DNA of 64,000 nucleotides from Hydractinia symbiolongicarpus (Eukaryota; Cnidaria; Hydrozoa; Anthoathecata; Hydractiniidae). Positions within the stretch are counted from its first letter, which is position 1; each line of letters begins with the position of its first letter. The translations under genes and the position numbers were made by a program. Location of the stretch: assembly GCF_029227915.1 (NCBI RefSeq), contig NC_079879.1, forward strand, positions 16,368,001-16,432,000. The letters are read 5' to 3'. Below the pieces are notes generated by a model. It saw nothing but the letters and a program-made list of their open reading frames with translations, ran no database searches and was not told the origin of the DNA. Positions 49,759-60,862 of this stretch are shown here, piece by piece.

Positions 49759-50498
49759 ACTTTACAAGAGTGTGAGACATTATCAATTAATTTCATGATT
49801 TCACTCCGGTCCTCTAAAAAGGAATTTGATGCTTTAATAAGAGATTTTAATTTCTCAGCACTTGGATGACAGAACTGACAATGAAGTTTGACGATCTTGT
49901 TTTTTTTGGATTTTTCACTTGCGCATACAAAGGCAACTTGAGGAAGCAAATTGTCATAATTCTTTTCATCTAAGTCTATTATGTTGTTGTTTAAAGGTAT
50001 GTGGTTGTAAATTTTAAAGGATGGCATTCTCCAAACATTTTAACAGTATCGTTGCTAAAATCTAAAACTGCATCTGCTTTTCTCATAGATGTTTGACTTA
50101 AAAGCAAAGGTATTTCATTGGGTACAACTTCTGTTTCTAGATTAACCTCTTTTGAACCAATGATTACAGGTAAGATTACTCGTTTTATGGAACAAACTGC
50201 CTTGCTATCTGAAAATTTAAATCTTGTTCGACCTGGATACTCTTCTGGCAGTTTATCACTATCAATATTATCAATGAAACATTGGTACCAATTCTTACCA
50301 CAGACTGTTTTGGTACAACCACAGTCTAAAACTGCACATGACAAAGTTTCACCAACAAGGTATTGCATTTCACTTTCTTTAATTTTAGAAACAAATGTAA
50401 CTTTTGAACGACTCTCTTTCTTTTTTACATCTTCAGACTCCTGATTCTCATAAGAATGGGGACAATTCACAGCCCAGTGATAACCGGATTGACAAATA
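49683..50498 (-). pseudogene. copia B gag end, protease and pre-integrase
   Basis: Begins at the MITE border with the second half of a CCHC zinc knuckle (CQSGYHWAVNCPH). The protease active-site-like box AVLDCGCTKTVCG has Cys where Ser or Thr is usual in D-S/T-G. A frame change near 50000 leads into the pre-integrase zinc-binding part. The knuckle's first half is at 52250 onward, on the other side of the MITE. Confidence 0.75.
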
Positions 50499-52247
50499 CA
50501 GTACAGTCCAGATGTAAGCGTACGCGTACGCTCAACTTGCAAAAATAATTGCTTTCATTAAAAAAAACAATAGGATAGCGAGTTCCTTTCAAATTGCGCG
50601 AAAATAATTGCTTCGTGTTAAAAACAAAAGCATAGCGAGAAACATTGTTTAAAAACAATACTCTGCGCGAGAATAAATTAAACGCGACGGCCATTGAATT
50701 TTAATTTTTTTTAACAACGAAACTAATTATAGTAACGCGATTTTAATCTGATATATTTAAAATCACAAGCTCTTACTTTCAAAATGCGATCTAAAAAAAC
50801 ATTTCTATTGCAGTTTTTCGTTTTTAAACTTTTAAAATGCGATCTAAAAAAAAATTTCTATCGCCGTTTTTTGTTTTTAAACTTTTAAAATGCGATCTAA
50901 AAAAGCTTTTCTATAGCTGTTTTTCGTTTTTAAACATTTAAAAAGCGATCTAAAAAAATATCTATCGCCGTTTTCCGTTTTAAAACTTTTATAATGCGAT
51001 CTAAAATTACATTTCTATCGCCGTTTTTCGTTTTTAAACTTTTAAAATGCGATCTAAAAAAAAAATATCTATCGCCGTTTTCCGTTTTAAAACTTTTAAA
51101 ATGCGATTTAAAAAAACATTCTATCGTCGTTTTTCGTTTTTAAACTTTTAAAATGCGATCTAATAAAACATTTCTATCGCCGTTTTTCGTTTTTAAACTT
51201 TTAAAATGCGATCTAAAAAAAAAAATTTCTATCGCCGTTTTCCGTTTTAAAACTTTTAAAATGCGATTTAAAAAAACATTTCTATCGCCGTTTTTCGTTT
51301 TTAAACTTTTAAAATGCATTCTAAAAAACATTTCTATCGCCGTTTTTCGTTTTTAAACTTTTAAAATGCGATCTAAAAAAACATTTCTATCGCCGTTTTA
51401 AACTTTTAAAATGCGATCTAAAAAAAAAATTTCTATCGCCGTTTTCCGTTTTAAACTTTTAAAATGCGATCTAAAAAAAAAATTTCTATCGCCGTTTTCC
51501 GTTTTAAAACTTTTAAAATGCGATTTAAAAAAACATTTCTATCGCCGTTTTTCGTTTTTAAACTTTTAAAATGCGATCTAAAAAAACATTTCTATCGCCG
51601 TTTTTTGTTTTAAAACTTTTAAAATGCGATCTAAAAAAACATTTCTATCGCCGTTTTTCGTTTTAAAACTTTTATAATGCGATCTAAAATTACATTTCTA
51701 TCGCCGTTTTTCGTTTTAAAACTTTTAAAATGCGATCTAAAAAAACATTTCTATCGCCGTTTTTCGTTTTAAAACTTTTAAAATGCGATCTAAAAAAACA
51801 TTTCTATCGCCGTTTTTCGTTTTTAAAGTTTTAAAATGCAATCTAAAAAAATTTTCAATCTTTGTTAAAATAAAATAATTTCTATCGCGTAAAGGCTTTA
51901 TTTAACCCGCGCAACCAACAATGCCTTCTCGCTAGTCTATTTAGTTTCCACGCAAAACCTTTGTTTAATAAAAATATTAAACAATGGCTCTTCGTGTCAC
52001 ATTGATAGAGTTGATAACATTTGCAATTATGCTATTGGGAATAGTTATGTTAACACTATTTAACAATAGTTACGCGCAGTTATAATAAGCTATTTTTTCT
52101 TCAATAATCTTTTGTTTATTACGCGCAAGTTAATGACTTACAAGACTCGCAAGATAATTAATAAGAACAAAAGACAAACAACTACCGCCTCCGAGAAAAA
52201 GGTGTGAAACTTGAGCGTACGCGTACGCTTACATCTGGACTGTACTG
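50499..52247. mobile_element. pogo/mariner-like MITE, 1.75 kb, filled with minisatellite
   Basis: Terminal inverted repeats of about 37 bases start CAGTACAGTCCAGATGTAAG and continue GCGTACGCGTACGCTCAA. TA lies outside each end (50497-50498, 52248-52249). Deleting the element with one TA restores the gag zinc-knuckle frame exactly, so the boundaries are certain. The centre is a tandem array (about 50775-51845). No transposase encoded. Confidence 0.93.
50775..51845. repeat. Minisatellite of about 54 bp, about 20 units
   Basis: Unit approximately AAAATGCGATCTAAAAAAAC followed by ATTTCTATCGCCGTTTTTCG and TTTTTAAACTTTT. Units vary in A-run length and C/T at a few sites; one variant (TTATAATGCGATCTAAAATTAC) recurs at about 990 and 1660 within 50000-52000, pointing to higher-order copying. 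Frames across it are artefacts. Confidence 0.95.
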
Positions 52248-52249
52248 TA

Positions 52250-52992
52250 TTGCACTTTGAAATATTTCCAAATTCATCAGGCGGATTCATTACTCTGTTA
52301 CTGGATCTGGTTTTCCTCCATCCATATTTTTGATTTGGTGCTGCAGCCCTTCCTCTTTTAAACCTTGAACGCTGATATCTACCTCTTTTGGTGAAGTAAT
52401 TCTGCTCCGTAGAATCTGCGCTTGCCTGTAAAACAGCCTCTATCTTTACAGCATCATTTGACACAGATGAGGCCACAGTATCACCAAATATTTTCTTTAA
52501 CTGTAATACCATTGAATCATAGCGTAATTCATTTATAGTTGCTCTAGCCAACTGTTGCTGGTCTGGTGTAAGATTAGCACTTTGTAAAACTCGGTATGCC
52601 AAAACTCCATCAGGAAGTTCCATACGGTGAACTTGGATTTTGTGATATAATCGTTCAAACTTTATAAGGTAATCATTCATGCTCATCTCAGAGGGTCGTT
52701 TAAATTTTTCAAAGGTTTCATAAGCCAGGTACGCAGTTTGATTTTCATCCTTTAAGTAAATTTTGTCCAATCTGTCAGTAATAGCTTTTACCCCAGTTGT
52801 GGCACTGATTTGTTCAATTTCCAATTCTAATACTGCTTCTTTAGCTTTTCCTTTCAAACCCATGAATATAGCTGGCCCTTGTTTTTCCGCCTTTAGTTCT
52901 GTAAGTGCTTGCCATATTTGAACTTCTTTTTTCCAGTCTTTGTAACTGGACTCTGTATTCAATGATGGTTGGGGTACCCAACTTTTCGACAT
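52250..52992 (-). pseudogene. copia B gag (cut by MITE)
   Basis: ATG at 52992. Gag of the UBN2 type: the N-terminal SWVPQPS...YKDWKKEVQIWQ, FERLYHKI, and a basic stretch before a CCHC knuckle. The frame is cut inside the knuckle, after its first Cys, by the MITE at 50499-52247. The open frame continues 48 more codons into MITE sequence, which are not native. Confidence 0.85.
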
Positions 52993-53019
52993 TTCTCTAT
53001 GATACTTTGCAATTTTATT

Positions 53020-53031
53020 CCTCTGCTACCA
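53020..53031 (-). promoter_or_regulatory. copia B primer-binding site (initiator tRNA-Met)
   Basis: TGGTAGCAGAGG on the minus strand is the complement of the 3' end of initiator tRNA-Met (CCUCUGCUACCA), two bases after the 5' LTR. Confidence 0.85.
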
Positions 53032-53033
53032 TT

Positions 53034-53245
53034 TGTTAAATTCGCAATGTGTATGACTAGCCTGTAGGTTATCTTCACAGTTCTCCTAATAACACAACAC
53101 CAAATATACCCAATTGATTTACACACAACACAATATATACCACTATTATAAACACAATGATTTCACCAGCAAAATTGGTTCAACACAAGTAAACCCCACC
53201 ACTAATTGATTCTTATTAGTAATCGCTTAGAATGGAAGATTAGCA
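53034..53245 (-). repeat. copia B 5' LTR
   Basis: 212 bp, followed on the minus strand by AA and the primer-binding site. Confidence 0.93.
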
Positions 53246-53250
53246 TCCAA

Positions 53251-54299
53251 AACCTCAAGCAATTTGTTTGGAGACGCTCCATGTTTTGTCAAGCAGTCAG
53301 CTAATTGGTGTTTTCCTTCAACCCACTTGACAGTAATCTCATCTTGTTCCACCATCTGCCTCAATCTGGCTATATCAACTTGCAGTCTCAAATCCTTGTC
53401 GTTTTCAAGGTTTCAAATAATGACTTATTGTCGGTAATACAAGTGATCTTTGGAACCTTCGTCAACTTGCAGATTTGCTGTATGACATTGGCCAAATAAA
53501 AACTAGCATCAGCTCCTTCACTCAGAGCAAGTGTTTCCAAAGCAATTGGGCTTTTGGTTACCCTTTGTAGTTTCTTTGATTGCCAGCAGATTGGTATAAC
53601 TTCGCTTAGGTGTTTCACAAATATGATGAATGCACCTTGTGATGAGCTACACTTCAAACTTGCATGAGTTGCGTCTGTGTAGCAAATAATTTCACAATTT
53701 TTCATATTTGCAATTTTGGCAATGGTTATTGCAACATGCTTGCTCTTAATTTTTCGAATAATCTTGTTGGCATCTTTTAAATTTTGAACTGTAGGTTCCT
53801 TGCCATAATTAGACGTTTGGCAACTATCATAAGTCACATCAGGGCGGGTTTGTCCGGCCACCCAAGCAATTTGCCCACTCAACGATCTCAGCATGGTCTT
53901 TTCCTTGCTAGTCAATTTTCGTTCATTGTTAACATCATTTTCAATATTAACAGTTATCAAAGACTCTATATAGCTCACTTGATTAATCTTAATTTTGCTT
54001 TTAAACTGATCCACATCTAAACCTAGATACTTGAAGGTTGAGCTCGATTGCGTACTGATTTTGAACGTTTCAAAAAGTTTAGCAATAACATCTTTGTGGA
54101 AAGCTGGACTACCACCATACACAAAGTCATCAACATGGCAAACAAGAATTCCAGTGATTTGCTTGCCTCTATACCAGTAAAACACAGCAGGGTCGTAGGT
54201 ACACATTTCACCACCAAGTTTCAACATTTCACTTCTCACTCGTTTGTACCATGCTCTAGATTCATCGTTTAACCCATACCTCATCTCTTTAGTTTCCAC
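53251..54299 (-). pseudogene. copia A RT C-terminus and RNase H
   Basis: Contains the intact RT box CHVDDFVYGG, the connection (LSGQIAWVAGQTRPD) and RNase H residues (YTDATHAS, Glu in IALETLAL, ITDNKSLFE). A shift near 53388 moves the RNase H tail (about 50 codons) to another frame. The coding sequence is then cut by copia B at 53250. A frameshift near 54290 separates it from the RT N-terminus. Confidence 0.85.
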
Positions 54300-54784
54300 A
54301 CTGTTCCCAATGATAATGTGTCTTTTGGTGGTTGTAGAAACAGTTCTCTTTCAATAGCATCTCCCTGAAGAAAAGCTGCAGTGATATCAAGTGAATTGAT
54401 CTGCCAATCATTGCTAACTATGATAGCCATAGCAAGTCGAAGACTTTGTTTGCCACAAGTTGGAGAATCTGTTCCCCAAGAATGTGAATTTTCCTCAAAG
54501 CCTCTAGCCACCAATCTAGCTTTCACAACCCTTTTTTCACCTTTAAATTTCTCAGTTATGACCCATTTGCTTGATACAGTTGTTTGACCAGTGTCTGGAA
54601 CTTCTTCAAAGACATCATTTTCTTTTAAATTCTGCAATTCTTTCTCCTTCGCATCAACTACTTCCTGTGAAAACATATCGACATCACACATATAGACTGG
54701 GAATTCTGGATTTTCCAGCTTGACCCATTTGGACACATCATTCCAATTGATGCTTTTTGGCTTTCTATCACCATCATTAGACAC
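54281..54784 (-). pseudogene. copia A reverse transcriptase, N-terminal half
   Basis: 167 codons with SSKWVITEKFKGEKR, VKARLVARGFEE and LDITAAFLQGDA. It corresponds to the same part of copia B (47797-48492) and is better preserved. Confidence 0.85.
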
Positions 54785-55045
54785 ATTAACCCAATTTTTA
54801 TAAGTGCCACTTCTTTTGGGTTGTGCTAAGAGAACTCTTGCACGATACCATCTTCCATTTAGACTGTATTTGATGTATGATTTTGCTTTTGGTTTCGATT
54901 CAACTTTCTTGGATTCTGTAGATGGTCTTCTGAAAATGTCACTTGTACAACCACTACCCTCGTCTTCTTCAGTATTATTATTGTTATGAGTATCCCTGTT
55001 TTCCTCAACTTCATTTTCACTTGTGCCAGAATCTTCTTGGTCATT

Positions 55046-56388
55046 TTAGTCTACATTTCTAGCTTGTTCTTGATGATATTGCTCTACATCTTCACTATCG
55101 TTCATATCATACAACTTATTCAAATGGCCTTCCTTCCTCTTGACATGATCTGACTTGAATTCACTAACTTTATAATTTTGGCTATGTTTCATCAACTGAC
55201 ATGGATGCACTCGGTAAAAGTTACCACCATGTCTGACAAGCACCATTTGACCATCTTGTCCCAAAACCACACCTGGACCTTTCCAACCCTTGGTGTTTTT
55301 GTGCTTGTAGAAGACTTTTTCCCCATTCAAATACGTCTCATCAGAATATGTTCTAACATTATGTCTAAGCGCTCTTTTAATTCTCTCACTGGATTCTGCT
55401 TTAATGAAATTCTCCCTTGCCTTATGCAGAGCAGATAGATTTTTTCTCACTATTTCACTTGACGTAGTTGGCTCCAATGCTGGTAAATGATCTGTCAGAA
55501 TAGTGGGTGTGTTCACATTATGGCCAAATACCAATTGGTTTGGGCTGTAGCCACCATGATTCTGTAAAGAATTCTTTGCGCTGATAGCCCATGCTAGTGC
55601 AACGTCTGGTTCACACTTTGTATCTTCAATTGTCTTGAACATGGTCTTTGCCAGAATTTTATTATGTCTTTCCACAATACCATTGCTGAAAGGAGATTTG
55701 CCTGCTGTTGTTTTTGTTTCAATATTGAGCTTTTCATTCATTTCTTGTAAAACCTCATTCGAAAATTCACCACCATTGTCAGTCAAGATTGTACTTGGTG
55801 TTCTGAAGTATGCAATCCAAAATCTAAACACTCTATTGACAATGACATCTTTATGTTTCGATTTGACAAGACATCCAGCAGAGTAACGAGTTGCAGCATC
55901 AATGATATGTAAGATATGTTGTTTATTATGTTCATAAACTTTAAAAGCCATACATATTACTTGATTAAAAGTGTTTGCCAGAGGTATACCCACAACTGGT
56001 CTACTGTATGGCCTTTTATATTTGTGACATATTTCACAATCATTGCAACATTTTTTGATGCATGACAAAAATTCCTTGTCATACAAATTACTATCCTTTA
56101 CAAGTTTGAGTAGCTTATCTTTGCCAGCATGCGCGAATTGGCGGTGCAGTTTCATAGCTTTCTTCATTTTCTCTGTCTTACTAATATTTTTCAAATTTTC
56201 TCCATGTAGAATGATTTTTGTTCCTTTTGGAGCATCAAGATCACAATGTGTTAGTGGAAGACAATAGTGTCCTGTTGTGGTACATATTAAGTCAATTCTT
56301 TCCTTCCCAATAAGGGCTAAGTCACTGGTAAAATCTAATTTCATACTGAGAGACTTCATGGTATTACGACTAATCAGTAGTGGTATTT
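55046..56388 (-). pseudogene. copia A integrase, first catalytic Asp lost
   Basis: Long open frame of about 447 native codons. A protease end (IPLLISRNTMKSL) leads into the HHCC zinc-binding part (LHRQFAHAGKDKL, CNDCEICHKYK). The rve core follows with ILTDNGGEF and GIVERHNKI. The position of the first catalytic Asp reads ICMAFKVYE: an Ala (GCT) stands where copia B has Asp (TLDLVQ). Integrase would be catalytically dead although the frame is open. A GKDP-like domain follows (KVFYKHKNTKGWKGPG), then an acidic linker. The reading frame upstream of 56389 belongs to the MITE. Confidence 0.87.
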
Positions 56389-57569
56389 CAGCCTTCGAAT
56401 TTCGCTTTGGCACTGGGCAATTGCCGAAGTAATTGCCGAAGTATTAGCAGTTATAAGGCTTTCGCTTCGGCAATAATATTGCCGAAGAAAAACTTGATCG
56501 TCGACTGTTGCGGCAGTCTTTTTCAGGAATATTTGAGTAGGTGTGCGATGATTCGCACGTGTAAATCAAGCAACGCGTGCGATGTAAAGCACACGTGCAA
56601 AGAATGTTACGCATATGACATGGTTTCCGAGGTTATTTTTTGTTGCGCATTCATTTTGCGGTAGAAAAGTGGGGGACGTTTTAAATCGTGAACCCCAAAC
56701 ACGATGATCGAGCGTCTACTGGTATAGCGACTCTCTCAATCTTAACTTCCTTTTCTACATGTCCGAATTAGTATGCATGACTATACTGTCATTTTTATAT
56801 TTATTGTTCACTTTTCAGGTCATCACAAGCAAATAGGCAACAATATGCTTTGTTTTCAAGCTAAAAAAAATCTTTATCCATGTGGCTTAAAACTTCAAAA
56901 AAATTTACACTGCGTGTGCCAAGGTGTGTGCGTGCAATCGCACGCCTCTCCTGAAAAAGACTGTTGTAGTTTCTTTTTTTTATGAATATTCATATTATCC
57001 ATACTCCTAGATTTCATCAAACAGATATCACCACAATGACACAATTAACTTTCCACTGCCGACTTCGAAAATGACGAAAAATAAAAAAACTTATAGTCTC
57101 GATGCTCCCAGCTATCGAATTCTCTTTTAAGGGAGAATGTTGAAAACCCTTAAACGACGTGAAGGTAGATAACACGATTTCTTCAACCAATGCACTGCAC
57201 TGTGTTGACAAACTTAATATTGGCCCCGTAGTTTTATTCAGTTCAACCTGCGGTTCAAAATGGTGGAGTGACCAAGTAAGGTTGTATTATCGTCCCTAAG
57301 AAAAACAAAAACATCAGGATTAACTCAGTTGAATTTGTTGATGTTTGATACTCGTCAAGGCTTGGCATCATATTTATATTTTTTTCATTTTAAAAAGTTC
57401 CGAAGAAAGTGCCGAAGTATGCCGAGGCAATTGCCGAAGGTTTTCAGTGCTTTTGACCATTGTCTTCGGCATTTTTTCTGCTGAAGGACTGCTGAAGTGA
57501 TTTTGAAAAATTGCGAAGTTACTTCGGCAATTATTTGCCGAAGCAAATATATGTGAAATTCGAAGACTG
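56389..57569. mobile_element. 1.18-kb MITE with CTTCGGCAA palindromes
   Basis: Ends CAGCCTTCGAATTTC and CAGTCTTCGAATTTC are inverted (14 of 15). TATTT flanks both sides (56384-56388, 57570-57574), and the match could extend to TATTTCA, so the duplication is 5-7 bp. Subterminal DNA is packed with TTGCCGAAG/CTTCGGCAA, and hairpins GTGTGCGATGATTCGCAC and GTGCAATCGCAC occur inside. Excision restores the copia A protease frame. Superfamily uncertain; an 8-bp hAT-type duplication is possible only with a mismatch. Confidence 0.88.
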
Positions 57570-57574
57570 TATTT

Positions 57575-58635
57575 CAATCTCTACTATGTCAACAGACAAT
57601 TTATACTTGTTGCTACCTAGAATAACTGGTATTATTAGATTTCTTGTAGCTTTCACTTCCTTTCCATCACCAAATCTATATATAGAATCAGTACTATTTG
57701 AAACTACAGCATTTTTATCTGATTCAGAGAGAGTCACAAGATATTCATCCATCCATTTCTCCCCAGCCACTGTCTTTGTACAGGATTCTCCCACAAGACA
57801 ATATTGCCTTTGGTCTGGAGAGGCTGCAAAAAGGGTGATATGGTTCTCATTTACATCTTGTTTCTTTTCTGTAGGTCTATTGTTCCGTGATCTGAAACCT
57901 TTTTGCTCTTGATTTCTATGAGGACATTTGTTAGCAAAATGTCTTGTTGATTCACATTCATGGCACCTCATGAGTTTCCCATCCTTATCAATAGGATTCA
58001 TTCTTGAACGTGTATTCCTTGACAAGCTGTCCTTGGTATCAGCATGAAGATTTCTATAAAAGCATTCCTGTTTTATAGGAAGAGCTCCCAAATGTGCAGC
58101 TTCTTCTGCTGTGTTCAGTTCTCCAAATATCTTCATTATTGTGTCCTTCATATTCCTATACTTGAGTTCTGCACAAGTTGTACGAGCCAGTTTTTCATTT
58201 TCTTCAGACAAATTCGCAGCTGTGAGAAGAAAATATGCCCTGACAGCTTCAGGCAATGCCATATCATATTTGGATATCTTATTGTAGAGCTTCTCAAACT
58301 GCACAATAAAATCAGGAAATTTGTCTCCGCTATTCCTCTTATAGTCATAAAACTCTTTAAAAGCAATAAATGCTCTTGTGCTTTCATCTTTTAAAAATAT
58401 TGAATCTAGCTTAGATATAATCTTGCCCAAACCATCATCTGATCCAACTTCTGCAGGTGTCAGGTGGCGTACTGCCTCCCGTGCCCAACCAGTCAGTGAC
58501 AGGTATACAGCCTGGACCTTGCTTTTTCTTTGGTAGTTCTGTAAACATCTGCCAGATCTCCAAATCGTTCTTCCAACTGCCATAGTCATCATCCTCTTTA
58601 AACGCTGGTGGAACCTTCAATGTTGTTGTTGCCAT
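57575..58635 (-). pseudogene. copia A gag and protease
   Basis: Gag starts at 58635 (MATTTLKVPPAF) and follows the same UBN2-type plan as copia B gag. A frameshift near 58510 splits it. A complete CCHC knuckle is present (CHECESTRHFANKCPH). The protease region reads YCLVGESCTKTVAGEKW. Compared with copia B (LVGETLSCAVLDCGCTKTV) about nine residues including the catalytic Asp are deleted in frame. The MITE at 56389-57569 cuts the protease end. Confidence 0.83.
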
Positions 58636-58820
58636 TGTTCACAAACCACTTCACCAATTGGTTTGCACACCTACGTGTCAACAAATAGCCAACAAAAGGG
58701 AAATTTATCTCTCTTACCTCAAGGAACACATCCGAGTGTGTGCCCTAAATTGCTTTCTTTCAACTCAAATGTCACTCGCACAATGATCATAAATACCAGG
58801 CCAGTTGATCTGTACCTTTT

Positions 58821-58833
58821 AACTCTGCTACCA
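58821..58833 (-). promoter_or_regulatory. copia A primer-binding site (initiator tRNA-Met)
   Basis: TGGTAGCAGAGTT on the minus strand, one base after the 5' LTR. It matches 11 bases of the complement of the initiator tRNA-Met 3' end and shares the primer type of copia B. Confidence 0.82.
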
Positions 58834-58948
58834 TTGTTAAATGATTCTTACCTTGATGAGGTAACTTGAAGGCTTCACCAGTCTCTAATACTATTGTATT
58901 GGTTACTGAAAGATAACAACAGAATTAACACAAATCGCAATATCAACA

Positions 58949-60200
58949 TTTATGAGGATGAGAATGGAAGTGGAAGCAATAGCTTAGTAGTGAACCGTGG
59001 CCTTTTCAGCTATTCCGATGCTCTCAGAACAAGATTGGCTTTTTCCGACTTGTGTAGAGACTTCAATGCCCACAGGAGACGGGTCGCGGCGCCGGAAAGT
59101 ATATTTTAAAGTAAAAAAGAAGCTATTTAGGGCTATCAGAGCAAACCTTTGGGGCAACATTTTATTTTACTCTTTTAAAAAATGCCGCGCTGTGATCCAT
59201 AAGAGTCTTGTTGGTTAGAAAAGTTAGACTCGGAAAGCGTTTTTAATTTAGAAGATTTGCTGAAAACTTCATTTTATGACTAGACTATTGGCAGCGTTAA
59301 TAATCACGACCATGCGGAAGTAAACAAAAGCAAAAATACAACCCTGGGCTTATTATGATAACAATTCAAGCAACCTCGATCCCAGGGCCTATAGCGTTCT
59401 CTGATATGAGAATGAAACGCGACACGAAAAATAAATTAAAATAGATTAATATAAGAAAAGGAGAAAAGAAAAAAAAGAAAAGAAGAATTAACAACGTGCG
59501 CAGAACAAAATAAAATCCCGTAAATCCCTGCCTACTGTACCACAATATAATAGAAAAGTCTGCAACGTAGAAGAGCGAGCACCTATACCAGAATTTTCAT
59601 ATGGCCTAATGCAAAGACAAGTAGACAGAGATTTAGAATTGCCAAAGCCTTTTTTGCCAACGTTGATCAAAACATTCTAGTGATTAAAACACGAATTTGA
59701 AAGGGTGTCGACTCTGTTAATGAGTACACGCAGCTCGTTTTTTCTTCCCTATTGGAAGACTGGCAAAGGAATGCTTTCCAGCGCTACTTCTATTATTCTT
59801 ATTACAAAAAGCCATAGCACGAAAACACATTTTATAATTATTAAGAAAATTAATCTTAGTTGCAATAATTTACTCTTCTTCTTTTTCTCTGAGTTATCGT
59901 TTTGCGGCAACATGTTCATGGGGCTTTTTTTTGCCATCCGGGAGATGACATCAAACTGGGTTTAATCCGAAAAAAAATTATCAAAAAATGGCAGCTTTCG
60001 AGAAGGAAGCATGCTGTAAACACAAGAAAATGTGGCTTTATATTATCTTTATTATTTCAGATTTTACTTAATAAATGTTAAATTACAAATTCTCAACATA
60101 ATATAAACAGAATAAGATGAACTTTTTTTGAAGTGGAAGGTAAGCTTTAAAGGTTTTCTACGATGCTTTTAAAAGTTTATTTCAAATAAGTCTTTACTAT
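58949..60200. other. Non-coding flank
   Basis: Right flank of copia A. About 59098-59125 (ATATTTTAAAGTAAAAAAGAAGC) resembles 21040-21065, suggesting a dispersed repeat. No gene recognised. Confidence 0.4.
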
Positions 60201-60625
60201 ATGTTATTAAAGAATCCACATCAGAATTTCCACAAAACATTCACAAAAGTCAAAAAAATACTAATGAAAACTTTCATCTCACCATCTGTACTAGCGTGCT
60301 TGGCGGCCATTAGAAAACGGAAAATCTGCCGGTATGCCGAAGATCGAGCGAGTTACGTAACAAAATGGTTAGAAATATTTGCCACACGCTCTTTCTGTAC
60401 GAATGCTTTAATAATTTTATATCACCACATATTTACCCCTGTTGTTGGAGACAGGTAAAGTTTATTTGCAAGTTATCTATATTTTAATACCTAACTCTCC
60501 GTTCTTATTTCATCTTTTTTTATAGGCTGTTAAAAAACGAAAATCCCGCGAAGGCACTTATAATCCTAAATTTAAAATTTCATGGCATCGATATTCAAAA
60601 CGCTTTGTTGCTAAAAAGGTCATGA
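60201..60625 (+). CDS. Hypothetical two-exon gene, 117 codons
   Basis: Exon 1 ends at 60454 with GACAG|GTAAAG. Exon 2 starts at 60526 after TTTTTTATAG| and runs in frame to TGA at 60625. The frame is kept across the junction and has a basic stretch (RKRKICRYAEDR). The family is not recognised. The true start may be a later ATG (60264). It could be a remnant of a transposase gene. Confidence 0.35.
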
Positions 60626-60862
60626 AAAAAAAGAATTATAATTTTCTCAGAGAAATTGCTCTGAGTTCGTACTCTCGGGCGGTTGATTGAGAAATTTGTG
60701 TCCAAAATGATCGAAAACGGATGTACAATGTCCCCAAAGAACGACCTGAACGAGAAGAAATAATAGAAAATTCAACAAAGTACTTAAGACTTTCCTAACA
60801 TATTTATTTATTTATTTATTTATTCATTTACTTTATTTTTGTACATTTATTGTTAATATAAT

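Larger units (their letters stand above)
46508..53245 (-). mobile_element. Ty1/copia retrotransposon B (inner), 6.7 kb
   Basis: Complete with two LTRs, inserted in the RNase H tail of copia A. The target duplication TCCAA is perfect (46503-46507, 53246-53250). LTRs of 214 and 212 bp start TGTTAAATTC and end ACA/GCA. They differ by six transitions and one 2-bp indel. It contains a 1.75-kb MITE in gag. The order of genes is PBS, gag, protease, integrase, RT, RNase H, polypurine tract. Several frameshifts and a catalytic substitution make it inactive. Confidence 0.95.
45877..58948 (-). mobile_element. Ty1/copia retrotransposon A (outer), 13.1 kb with insertions
   Basis: LTRs of 114 bp (58835-58948 and, SINE-split, 45877-46340) begin TGTTAAATG and end ACA. 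Flanking pentamers GTTAT and TTTAT agree at four of five bases, a likely decayed target duplication. Minus-strand order is PBS, gag, protease, integrase, RT, RNase H. It is interrupted by copia B (46508-53245), a MITE (56389-57569) and a SINE (45958-46301). Without these it would be about 4.8 kb, normal for copia. LTRs differ at three sites, all transitions. Confidence 0.9.

Noticed and set aside
51140-51356. Open frames in both strands over the 54-bp array
   Set aside because: Repeat artefact inside the MITE.
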